Assembly (NCBI RefSeq): GCF_024519465.1
Contig: NZ_JALJRW010000030.1
Span: 1 to 35,000 of the forward strand
Direction: 5' to 3'
Source of the DNA: Stenotrophomonas sp. Ste86
GTDB taxonomy: Bacteria > Pseudomonadota > Gammaproteobacteria > Xanthomonadales > Xanthomonadaceae
DNA: 35,000 nt
The position numbers were made by a program, and so were the translations under genes. Position 1 is the stretch's first letter, and the number at the start of each line of letters is the position of its first letter. This document shows, piece after piece, positions 17,682 to 27,351 of this stretch. Below the pieces are notes generated by a model. It was not told the DNA's origin. It searched no databases and was given only the letters and a program-made list of their open reading frames with translations.

Positions 17682-18586
17682 AACGCCGCCTGTGCCGGTC
17701 GTGCCGGCGTCGCCTGGACCGTGTCCGGCACGATGGTGACCGTGGCGGTGCGCCCGGCGATCAGGTTGACCCCGGCCGGCACATGGTCGATATGGATGCG
17801 CACCGGGATGCGCTGGGCCAGCCGCACCCAGTCGAAGGCCGGGGTCACGTTCGGCAGCAGGCTGCTGCCTTCGCTGCGGTAGCGGTCCTCGATGCCGGCG
17901 GCGATGCTCTGCACATGGCCCTGCAGCGGCTGTGCCTCGCCCATCAGGCGGATATCCACCTTCTGCCCGGCGTGCACGCCGCGCAGGCGGGTTTCCTCGA
18001 AATAGCCATCCACGCGGAACGAACCGGTATCCAGCACCGCCATTACCGGCCGCCCCGCGGTGACGTAATCGCCGGCACGCACGGTGCGGTCGTTGACGTG
18101 CCCGGCGCTGGGGCTGCGCACCTCGGTACGCGCCAGATTGAGCCTGGCCAGGTCCACGGCCGCCTGCGCGGTGGCCATCGAGGCCTGCGCGGCGAGCAGC
18201 TTGGCGCGGCGTACCTCGGCATCCTCGGCGGCGACCAGGTCGGACAGGCTGCGGTCGCGCGCGATCTCGCGGCGCAACTGGTCCAGCGTGGCGCGGCGTT
18301 CGCCGAGGGCGGCCTGGGCCTGTTCCAGCGCGATCTGGTAGCGGGCGCGGTCGACCACGAACAGCACGTCGCCGCGCGCCACCGGCTGGTTGTCGGTCAC
18401 CTTCACCGCCTCCACCAGCCCGGACACGTCCGGTGCCACCTGCACCACGTCGGCGCTGACGTGCGCATCGCGCGTCCACGGCTCGTCCATGTAGTACGAC
18501 CACAGATGGCGCAGCACCAGCACGGCGGCGATCACCGCCACGACGGTCAGCACGACCGGGAAAGCACGCTTGAGGATCTTGTTCAC
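17678..18586 (-). CDS. HlyD/AaeA-type membrane fusion protein
   Basis: Periplasmic adaptor linking the FUSC pump to the outer-membrane channel. With a GTG start at 18586 the product has 302 aa. It has one N-terminal membrane helix (about 9-26, FPVVLTVVAVIAAVLVL) and the family-typical EPWTRDAHVSADVVQVAPDVSGLV. An alpha-helical hairpin follows (about 70-145), then a second lipoyl half (LARTEVRSPSAGHVNDRTVRAGDYV) and a C-terminal beta-barrel part. The GTG is preferred because it makes a GTGA overlap with the DUF1656 stop, the same coupling used at the next junction. A TTG at 18598 in the same frame is the alternative. Confidence 0.9.
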   Translation of the reverse strand: MNKILKRAFPVVLTVVAVIAAVLVLRHLWSYYMDEPWTRDAHVSADVVQVAPDVSGLVEAVKVTDNQPVARGDVLFVVDRARYQIALEQAQAALGERRATLDQLRREIARDRSLSDLVAAEDAEVRRAKLLAAQASMATAQAAVDLARLNLARTEVRSPSAGHVNDRTVRAGDYVTAGRPVMAVLDTGSFRVDGYFEETRLRGVHAGQKVDIRLMGEAQPLQGHVQSIAAGIEDRYRSEGSSLLPNVTPAFDWVRLAQRIPVRIHIDHVPAGVNLIAGRTATVTIVPDTVQATPARPAQAAL

Positions 18587-18792
18587 GATTGCATCCAACG
18601 CATCAGGGAAAACAACCCGCCAAGCACGATCACGTACACGGCCAGGTTGAACAGGGCGGGGTGCCAGATGTGGCGGTAGGCGCCGGTGCGCTGCAGGACC
18701 ACGCGCAGCCCGCTCTTGAGCAGGTACGCCAGCAGCATCAGCCCGAGCAGGGTCGGGACGAACACACCATAGAGACTGAATTCACCGTACAT
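18583..18792 (-). CDS. DUF1656 (AaeX-like) small membrane protein
   Basis: Small membrane protein (69 aa) beginning MYGEFSLYGVFVPTLLGLML, with two hydrophobic segments (about residues 8-25 and 48-64). This is the DUF1656/AaeX family, which is nearly always encoded next to AaeA/AaeB-type efflux genes; its biochemical role is not established. The ATG at 18792 is chosen because conservation starts there; a longer form from 18852 would carry 20 unrelated residues and run into an intergenic hairpin. The end overlaps the start of the membrane fusion gene. Confidence 0.88.
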   Translation of the reverse strand: MYGEFSLYGVFVPTLLGLMLLAYLLKSGLRVVLQRTGAYRHIWHPALFNLAVYVIVLGGLFSLMRWMQS

Positions 18793-18829
18793 CGAGGCAA
18801 AGGGTTCACTGGGGGAGCGGAAAGGGGGG

Positions 18830-18858
18830 CGCCCGGCGTCGTGACACGGCACCGGGCG
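18830..18858. other. Hairpin between marR and the efflux genes
   Basis: A two-part inverted repeat: CGCCCGG (18830-18836) pairs with CCGGGCG (18852-18858), and within its loop CGTG (18840-18843) pairs with CACG (18845-18848). It lies in the 85-nt gap between the marR stop and the DUF1656 start. On the minus strand it is preceded by a T-run and followed by C and T residues, so it is at best a leaky terminator. It could set the ratio of regulator to pump mRNA. Confidence 0.5.
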
Positions 18859-18877
18859 GAAAAAAGGGGGAAACGGC

Positions 18878-19333
18878 TTACGTCACGCGTTCGGCGGCAT
18901 CGGCCAGCAGCTGCCACAGCTTCAGCACGGTGCGCAGTTCATCCAGCGACAGCTCGCCGAACACGCCCTGGCGCAGCCCGATCAACTCCGTTTCCAGCTG
19001 GCTCACCAGGGCTTCGCCCTTGTCGGTCAGCCACAGCAGGTTGGCGCGGCGGTCGCTGGCATCGCATTCGCGGCGGACCAGGTCGCTGGCCGAGAGCTTG
19101 TCCAGCAGCCGCACCAGCGACGGACCTTCCATGCCCAGCTGCTGGGCCAGCGTCACCTGGCGGATACCCCCGCCGGCACGCCCGATCATCAGCAGCGGCA
19201 TGGTGCATGCCGCTGAAATGCCGTAGCTGCCCAAGGCCTGGTCGGCCAGGCGCTGCCATTGCCGCCCTGCATAAAGCAGGCCGGAGCTGAGCTGCATCTG
19301 CAGCCGGGTGCGTTCGTCGAGGGTTCGTTTCAT
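18878..19333 (-). CDS. MarR-family transcriptional regulator of the efflux operon
   Basis: Winged-helix regulator of 151 aa. The HTH and wing can be read in VTLAQQLGMEGPSLVRLLDKL followed by DLVRRECDASDRRANLLWLTDKGEALV (about residues 60-110), where the DxRR(A/S) element marks the MarR wing. The flanking N- and C-terminal helices would form the dimer interface. It heads the efflux gene cluster on the same strand and is divergent from folE. The ATG at 19333 is preferred: the frame is open much further upstream, but that region contains the likely operator and promoter. MarR proteins usually repress their own operon and release DNA on binding phenolic ligands; the ligand here is unknown. Confidence 0.92.
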   Translation of the reverse strand: MKRTLDERTRLQMQLSSGLLYAGRQWQRLADQALGSYGISAACTMPLLMIGRAGGGIRQVTLAQQLGMEGPSLVRLLDKLSASDLVRRECDASDRRANLLWLTDKGEALVSQLETELIGLRQGVFGELSLDELRTVLKLWQLLADAAERVT

Positions 19334-19341
19334 GGCAGTTC

Positions 19342-19372
19342 GATAGGATACTACTAATTTCCATCCTATCAA
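19342..19372 (-). promoter_or_regulatory. MarR operator overlapping the marR promoter
   Basis: GATAGGAT (19342-19349) and ATCCTATC (19363-19370) are perfect 8-bp inverted arms with a 13-bp spacer, a size suited to a MarR dimer. On the minus strand a promoter-like pair coincides with them: -35 TTGATA (19372-19367; five of six consensus bases) and -10 TATCCT (19350-19345; four of six), spaced 16 bp. Only 11 nt separate the -10 from the marR ATG, so the transcript would be nearly leaderless. Binding at the repeat would cover both promoter boxes, consistent with autorepression. Confidence 0.7.
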
Positions 19373-19492
19373 TACCCTGGCCCAACCGCAGCCCAACGCC
19401 GGGCCCGCCGCCGCAGGCCCGGACAGCATGGCGGGGGACGTCCGAGGGGTCTGTCGGGTACGATGCTCGCCCCCCTTCGGGTGCTGTATGTA

Positions 19493-22347
<2,855 letters not shown>

Positions 22348-22366
22348 ACGGACCGACCGATAACGC

Positions 22367-25300
22367 ATGGCCATCTCCAAGCACACCCCCGCCCTGTTCA
22401 CCGAAGGGCTGCCGGACCCGCGGCTGCAGCAGTTCCGCATGCGCCGCCTGCAGGTGCACAACTGGGGCACGTTCAACGGCCTGACCGAGGTGCCGATCGC
22501 CGAGCGGGGGTTCCTGTTCGTGGGCCGCTCCGGCTCGGGCAAGTCGACCCTGCTCGATGCCATGTCGGCGATGCTGGTGCCGCCCTCGATCGTCGACTTC
22601 AACGCCGCCGCGCGTGAGGCCGAACGCAGTGGCCGCGACCGCAACCTGGTCTCCTACGTGCGTGGCGCCTGGGCCGACCAGCAGGACCGTGGCACCGGCG
22701 AAATCGCCACCCAGTACCTGCGCAAGGGTGCTACCTGGACCGCGCTGGTGCTGGAATACCGGGCCGGCGACGGTCGCGTGGTCAGCCTGGTGCGCCTGTT
22801 CTGGATCGCCGGCAATGGCGCGGCCGCTGCCGACGTGCGCAAGCATTACCTGATCGCCGAGCGTCCCTTCGATATCGCCAAGGACCTCGGCGGGTTCGAC
22901 CTGGACCTGCGCAAGCTCAAGCAGCGCCTGGGCGATGTGCACCACTTCGACAGCTTCGTCGGCTACGCCGAGCGCTTCCGCCACCTGCTGGGCATCGACA
23001 ATGAAATGGCGCTGCGCCTGCTGCACAAGACGCAGTCGGCCAAGAACCTGGGCGACCTGAACGTCTTCCTGCGCGACTTCATGCTCGATACGCCCAAGAC
23101 CTTCGATGCCGCCGAACGCCTGGTCAGTGACTTCGCCGAGCTGGACGGCGCGCACAAGTCGGTGGTCACCGCGCGGCGCCAGGTCGAAACCCTGTTGCCC
23201 GCGCGTGCGCTGCACGCCGAGCTGAAGGCGATGAACCTGCAGCGCGCGGACGAGGAAACCCTGAAGCTCGGGCTGGACAGCTTCCGCGAATCACGCCTGC
23301 AACTGCTGCTGGACAAGCGGCTGCAGGAAATCGACGTGCGCCACCGCGGCCTGCTCGGCGAGGAAACCCAGCGTCGCCAGACGCTGGCCAACCACGAAGA
23401 ACACGTGGCCGAACTGGAACTGCAGCGACGCCAGCAGGGCGGCGAGCGCATCGAGGAGCTGGAACGCGAACAAGGGCGTGCCCAGGCCGAGCGCGACCGA
23501 CGCCAGGCAAAGCGCGATCAGGCCAACCAGGCCGCGGCCAAACTGCAGGACGCATTGCCCGATGACGCGCACGGCTTCGCGCAGCTGATCAGCCGCGCGC
23601 AGGGCGAGCTGGACAACCGCCAGCAGGCGGCTGCCGCGCTGGACGATGCCATCACCGAGCGGTTGTCCGGCAAACAGGACGACACGCGCCGCTTCGGCGA
23701 TGTCCGCGCGGAACTGGAGGCGATGGAGCGCAACCCGTCGAGCATTCCCGCCCCGCTGCAGAAGCTGCGCAGCCGCCTGGCCGAGGAAACCGGTGTTCCC
23801 GAAGCAGCACTGCCGTTCGTGGGCGAGCTGATCCAGGTCCGCCAGGAAGAGGGCGCCTGGCAGGGCGCGATCGAGCGCGTGCTGTTCGGGTTCGCGCAGT
23901 CGCTGCTGGTGGAAGACAAGCACTACAACGAAGTCAACGCGTGGGTGAACCGCACCCACATCGGCATGCGGCTCACCTACTACCGCGTGCGTCGCAATGA
24001 CGATGCCATTGCCCGTGACCCCTCCAAGCGTTCGTTGCTGCACAAACTGGAATTCCGCGACAGCGTGTTCGAGCCGTGGCTGCGCCGCGAGCTCGGCAAG
24101 CGCTACGACTACGAGTGCGTCGAGGCAAAGCAGCTGCGCGATGTCGAACGCGGCATCTCGCGCGAAGGCCAGGTCAAGCACCCGGGCGATCGCTTCGAGA
24201 AAGACGACCGCAACGCAATCGGTGATCGTCGCCGCTGGCTGCTGGGCTTCAGCAACAGCGACAAGCTGGCGCTGTTCCGCAAGGAAGCCCAGGAGCTGGC
24301 GCAACGCATCGCCGAATGCGACGAAGATGTCGCACGGCTGCGCAGCCAGCGCGATCGCGACAACGATCGGCGCCTGGCCTGCAACCAGCTGGTCAATTTC
24401 AGCTGGGAGGAAGTGGATGTCGCCACGGCCGTCCAGCGCTTGCAGGACATCGAATCGTCGCTGCACGAGCTGAAGGAAGGCAACGCCGACCTGGCCCGCC
24501 TGGCGCAGCAGATCGACCAGGCGCGCGCGGATATCGCGCAGGCCCGCCGGACCTACGAAGACACCCGCGTCGAGCTCGCCCAGCACGCACGCGAACGCGA
24601 CAAGCTCGATGCCCAGCGCCAGCGCAGCCGCGCCCTGGTGCTGCCGGCCCTCGGTGCCACCCAGGAAGCCGGGCTGCAGTCGCGCCTTGAGCGCCTGGGC
24701 GGCCTCAGCCTGGAAACGCTGGAAGCGCACATGCGCGAGATCAGCAAGGGCATCAACGAAAGCCTCGCCGCCTCGCAGCAGGACGTGCACCGCGTTGAGA
24801 CGCAGCTGGTGGCCTGCTTCCGGCGCTTCGCGCAGGCGTGGCCGGAAGAGTCCGGCGATTTCACCGCGTCCGTCGCCTCGGCCGAGGACTACCTTGCCCG
24901 CCTGCAGCGGCTGGAACGCGATGGCCTGCCGCAGCACGAAGAACGCTTCTTCGACCTGCTGCAGAACCAGAGCAAGAACAACCTGCTGGCCCTGCAGCGG
25001 CACAGCGCCGAGGCACGCAAGTCGATCGGCCAGCGCCTGGACGAGGTCAATGCCTCGCTGGAGCAGGTGCCGTTCAACCGCGGCACCCTGTTGACCATCG
25101 AGCTCAGCGACCGGCGCCTGCCGGAGGTGCTGGAGTTCCACCAGCAGCTGCGCGACGTGCTGTCGCACCATCAGACCGAAGAGCGCGAGGTGGCCGAGGC
25201 GCAGTTTGCCGTGCTGCGCGAGCTGGTCAAACGCCTTGGCTCACAGGAAGGCGAGGACCGCCGTTGGCGCGAAAACGTGCTCGACGTGCGCCTGCATGTG

Positions 25301-25738
25301 GAGTTCATCGGCGTCGAGCTCGACGCCGCTACCCGCCAGCAGGTGGAGATCTACCGCAGCGGCGCTGGCAAGTCCGGTGGACAGCGGCAGAAGCTGGCCA
25401 CCACCTGCCTGGCTGCAGCGCTGCGCTACCAGCTCGGCGGCGCCGAAAGCCAGCTGCCCAGCTACGCCGCCGTCGTGCTCGACGAAGCGTTCGACAAGGC
25501 CGACAACGAGTTCACCGCCCTGGCGATGAACATCTTCGAGAACTTCGGTTTCCAGATGGTGGTGGCCACGCCGCTGAAGTCGGTGATGACGCTCGAACCG
25601 TTCATCGGTGGTGCCTGCTTCGTCGAAATCAGCGGCCGCCACGACTCCGGCGTGCTGCTGATCGAGTACGACGAAGAGGCCAAGCGGCTCAAGCTGCCGG
25701 AGCGCAGCCGCCAGCAGGACGCCGAACCGGTCGCCTGA
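22367..25738 (+). CDS. jetC: JetC/MksB-like SMC ATPase
   Basis: SMC-like ATPase of 1123 aa, the motor subunit expected to extrude DNA loops with JetAB. The N-terminal half-ATPase has Walker A GRSGSGKS at residues 53-60. Long charged coiled-coil arms fill most of about 280-470 and 630-980, with a hinge-like region between (containing LPFVGELIQVRQEEGAWQGAIERVLFG and the conserved LTYYRVRR). The C-terminal half has the signature KSGGQ around Ser1003 and Walker B VVLDEAFDKAD with Asp1039-Glu1040, so both ATPase halves look intact. Size and motifs fit the type I Wadjet JetC (COG4913-like) better than SbcC. No jetD follows: the stop is succeeded by a tandem repeat and an opposite-strand permease. 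Confidence 0.92.
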   Translation: MAISKHTPALFTEGLPDPRLQQFRMRRLQVHNWGTFNGLTEVPIAERGFLFVGRSGSGKSTLLDAMSAMLVPPSIVDFNAAAREAERSGRDRNLVSYVRGAWADQQDRGTGEIATQYLRKGATWTALVLEYRAGDGRVVSLVRLFWIAGNGAAAADVRKHYLIAERPFDIAKDLGGFDLDLRKLKQRLGDVHHFDSFVGYAERFRHLLGIDNEMALRLLHKTQSAKNLGDLNVFLRDFMLDTPKTFDAAERLVSDFAELDGAHKSVVTARRQVETLLPARALHAELKAMNLQRADEETLKLGLDSFRESRLQLLLDKRLQEIDVRHRGLLGEETQRRQTLANHEEHVAELELQRRQQGGERIEELEREQGRAQAERDRRQAKRDQANQAAAKLQDALPDDAHGFAQLISRAQGELDNRQQAAAALDDAITERLSGKQDDTRRFGDVRAELEAMERNPSSIPAPLQKLRSRLAEETGVPEAALPFVGELIQVRQEEGAWQGAIERVLFGFAQSLLVEDKHYNEVNAWVNRTHIGMRLTYYRVRRNDDAIARDPSKRSLLHKLEFRDSVFEPWLRRELGKRYDYECVEAKQLRDVERGISREGQVKHPGDRFEKDDRNAIGDRRRWLLGFSNSDKLALFRKEAQELAQRIAECDEDVARLRSQRDRDNDRRLACNQLVNFSWEEVDVATAVQRLQDIESSLHELKEGNADLARLAQQIDQARADIAQARRTYEDTRVELAQHARERDKLDAQRQRSRALVLPALGATQEAGLQSRLERLGGLSLETLEAHMREISKGINESLAASQQDVHRVETQLVACFRRFAQAWPEESGDFTASVASAEDYLARLQRLERDGLPQHEERFFDLLQNQSKNNLLALQRHSAEARKSIGQRLDEVNASLEQVPFNRGTLLTIELSDRRLPEVLEFHQQLRDVLSHHQTEEREVAEAQFAVLRELVKRLGSQEGEDRRWRENVLDVRLHVEFIGVELDAATRQQVEIYRSGAGKSGGQRQKLATTCLAAALRYQLGGAESQLPSYAAVVLDEAFDKADNEFTALAMNIFENFGFQMVVATPLKSVMTLEPFIGGACFVEISGRHDSGVLLIEYDEEAKRLKLPERSRQQDAEPVA

Positions 25739-25756
25739 CCGGTCGGCAATCCCCAC

Positions 25757-25924
25757 ACCCGCACGGCAAACACTGCACCGGCAACGGCAATCCCCGCGCC
25801 GGCAACGGAAATCCCGCACCCACAACGGCATTTCCCGCACCGGCAACGGAAACCCCGCACCCGCACCGGAAATCCCGCACCCACAACGGAAATCCCGCAC
25901 CGGCAACGGAAATCCCGCACCCAC
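25757..25924. repeat. About 20-bp tandem repeat downstream of jetC
   Basis: Seven good units lie head to tail at 25778-25919, each 20-21 bp and of the form CCGGCAACGGAAATCCCGCA, preceded by a decayed unit from about 25757 and followed by the first bases of another. Units alternate between CCGG and CCCA at their start (25799 GG, 25819 CA, 25840 GG, 25860 CG, 25880 CA, 25900 GG, then CCCA), giving a 40-41-bp higher-order period. There are no unique spacers, so it is a minisatellite and not a CRISPR array. It starts within 20 nt of the jetC stop and abuts a GTAG palindrome. Translation of the minus strand gives only a Gly/Arg/Cys-rich repeat with no sign of a gene. Confidence 0.85.
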
Positions 25925-25986
25925 GTAGAGCCGACCGTTGGTCGGCTGCTCCACCATCACCGGTCGCCGCAGCGCCCCGCTCTACG
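25924..25986. repeat. GTAG palindrome (SMAG type) with outer inverted repeat
   Basis: GTAG (25925-25928) is followed by a perfect 8-bp hairpin, AGCCGACC (25929-25936) and GGTCGGCT (25940-25947) with a GTT loop. In addition CGTAGAGC (25924-25931) is repeated in inverse as GCTCTACG (25979-25986), just before the TauE stop codon. The whole therefore looks like a facing pair of GTAG elements in which the right member has lost its own palindrome. Confidence 0.7.
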
Positions 25987-25988
25987 CG

Positions 25989-26765
25989 TTATCCGCCGAA
26001 CGTATCCCAGCCCATCCGCGCGATCAGCACCACCACCAGACCGACGAACAATTTGCGGATGAACGGCGTACCGCCGCGCAGCGCCAGCCGCGTGCCCACC
26101 ACCGAGCCGACGATGTTGGCGGCGGCCATCGGCAGCGCGAACAGCCACAGGATGTTGCCGGTCGGCACGAAGAAGGAAATGGCAGCGACATTCGTGGCCA
26201 GGTTCACCACCTTCGAGGCGGCCGAGGCACGCAGGAAGTCCAGCCCGAAGAAGCGCACGAACAGGAAGATCAGAAAGCTGCCCGTGCCCGGCCCGAAGAA
26301 CCCGTCGTAGAAGCCGATCACCGCGCCGATGCCCAGCGCCATGGCCAGCTCCCGGCGCCCGATCTCGCGCGGCCGGTGCAACGCGCCGAAATCCTTCTTC
26401 CACAGCGTGTAGCCGAGCATCGCCACCAGCAGCACCAGCACCAGCGGGCGCACCGCGTCTTTGGGCAGCAGGCTGACCGCCGTGGCCCCGGCGAAGGAAA
26501 ACACGAAGGCGGTGCCCGCCGCGAACAGCACCGGTCGCCACGGGAAGCGCACGTTGCGCGCGTAGCGGAACGCGGCCGCAGCCGTGCCGAACATCGAACT
26601 GAACTTGTTGGTGCCAAACAGCATCGCCGGGGTGTGCTGCGGCAGCACCGTGAACAGGCCGGGCAACTGCACCAGCCCGCCGCCACCCACGGCCGCATCG
26701 ACCAGGCCGGCGATGAAGGCGATCGCCACCAACCACAACAGCTCAGGGGGAACCAGCTCGAGCAC
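25989..26765 (-). CDS. TauE/SafE-family permease
   Basis: Inner-membrane permease of the TauE/SafE (former DUF81) sulfite exporter family, 258 aa with about eight hydrophobic helices. Family features are [19 protein letters not shown] near the N-terminus (the repeated glycine-rich motif of the first half), [22 protein letters not shown], and the matching second-half motif [17 protein letters not shown] followed by [13 protein letters not shown]. The substrate may be a sulfur oxoanion or another organic anion; sequence does not say. The start is taken as GTG at 26765 because conservation begins there and the upstream frame crosses GTAG palindromes. It stands alone on the minus strand, convergent with jetABC. 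Confidence 0.88.
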   Translation of the reverse strand: MLELVPPELLWLVAIAFIAGLVDAAVGGGGLVQLPGLFTVLPQHTPAMLFGTNKFSSMFGTAAAAFRYARNVRFPWRPVLFAAGTAFVFSFAGATAVSLLPKDAVRPLVLVLLVAMLGYTLWKKDFGALHRPREIGRRELAMALGIGAVIGFYDGFFGPGTGSFLIFLFVRFFGLDFLRASAASKVVNLATNVAAISFFVPTGNILWLFALPMAAANIVGSVVGTRLALRGGTPFIRKLFVGLVVVLIARMGWDTFGG

Positions 26766-26820
26766 GGCAGCAACTTCGCGACACAAGGCGCGCAAGCATA
26801 CGCCCGGACCCCCACACCGG

Positions 26821-26889
26821 GTAGAGCCGACCGTGGGTCGGCTGCCCTGCGCCACCGCACACACGTACCGACCAACGCTCGGTACCTAC
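26821..26889. repeat. Pair of convergent GTAG palindromes
   Basis: A plus-oriented element has GTAG (26821-26824) and the stem AGCCGACC (26825-26832) with GGTCGGCT (26836-26843). A minus-oriented element, CTAC at 26886-26889, has the stem GTACCGA (26865-26871) with TCGGTAC (26879-26885). Facing dimers are the usual arrangement of REP/SMAG elements. The pair lies in the divergent spacer between the TauE permease and ychJ. Confidence 0.75.
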
Positions 26890-26915
26890 GGCGCATTCAG
26901 CACGCCCATACCCAC

Positions 26916-26936
26916 GGTCCGCATCCACGGCGGACC
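26916..26936. repeat. Palindrome upstream of the YchJ-like gene
   Basis: GGTCCGC (26916-26922) and GCGGACC (26930-26936) form a perfect 7-bp inverted repeat with a 7-bp loop. It ends 25 nt before the start codon of the YchJ-like gene. It has no GTAG head, so it may be either a decayed REP element or an operator. Confidence 0.5.
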
Positions 26937-26961
26937 CAAGCAAACGCGCGACAATAGCCCC

Positions 26962-27351
26962 ATGAGCACACCCGACCCCTGTCCCTGCGGCCGCCCACTG
27001 GCCTACACCGCCTGCTGCGGCCTCTACCACGCCGGCGCGAACGCACCCGACGCCGAAGCCCTGATGCGCTCGCGCTACAGCGCCTACGTCAAGCAGCTGC
27101 CGGACTACCTGCTGGCCAGCTGGCATCCGTCCACGCGCCCGCAGGAATTATCGTTGGACGAAGCCCCCGGCCAGCGCACCCGCTGGTTGGGACTGACAAT
27201 CCACACGCACACCACCACCGACCCGGACCACGCCCAGGTCAACTTCACCGCCCGTTACAAGGTCGGCGGCGGCAGCGCGGTCAAGATGCTCGAACACAGC
27301 CGCTTCGTCCGCGAAGACGGTCGCTGGTTCTACCTCGACGCGCTGCCCTGA
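26962..27351 (+). CDS. YchJ-like SEC-C motif protein
   Basis: Small cytoplasmic protein (129 aa) of the YchJ/UPF0225 family. The N-terminus [18 protein letters not shown] is a SEC-C zinc-binding motif like the one at the end of SecA. The rest is a small NTF2-like fold recognisable from [25 protein letters not shown] and the terminal [13 protein letters not shown]. Family function is not firmly known. The ATG at 26962 is favoured: a -10-like GACAAT (26950-26955) lies just upstream, which would give a nearly leaderless mRNA, and the longer frame runs through repeats. Its 3' end overlaps the convergent diguanylate cyclase by 22 nt. Confidence 0.88.
   Translation: MSTPDPCPCGRPLAYTACCGLYHAGANAPDAEALMRSRYSAYVKQLPDYLLASWHPSTRPQELSLDEAPGQRTRWLGLTIHTHTTTDPDHAQVNFTARYKVGGGSAVKMLEHSRFVREDGRWFYLDALP

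Noticed and set aside
16224..18503. Apparent fusion of an extra 270 residues onto the NodT lipoprotein
   Set aside because: The added part is the membrane fusion gene read in another frame; the true start is the GTG at 17681 followed at once by a lipoprotein signal.
25462..25920. Gly/Cys/Arg-rich repeat protein on the minus strand over the minisatellite
   Set aside because: The repetition reflects the DNA repeat; the frame continues as antisense of jetC and has no start signal.
25757..25924. Possible CRISPR array after jetC
   Set aside because: Units are directly adjacent with no unique spacers and only 20-21 bp long; this is a tandem repeat.
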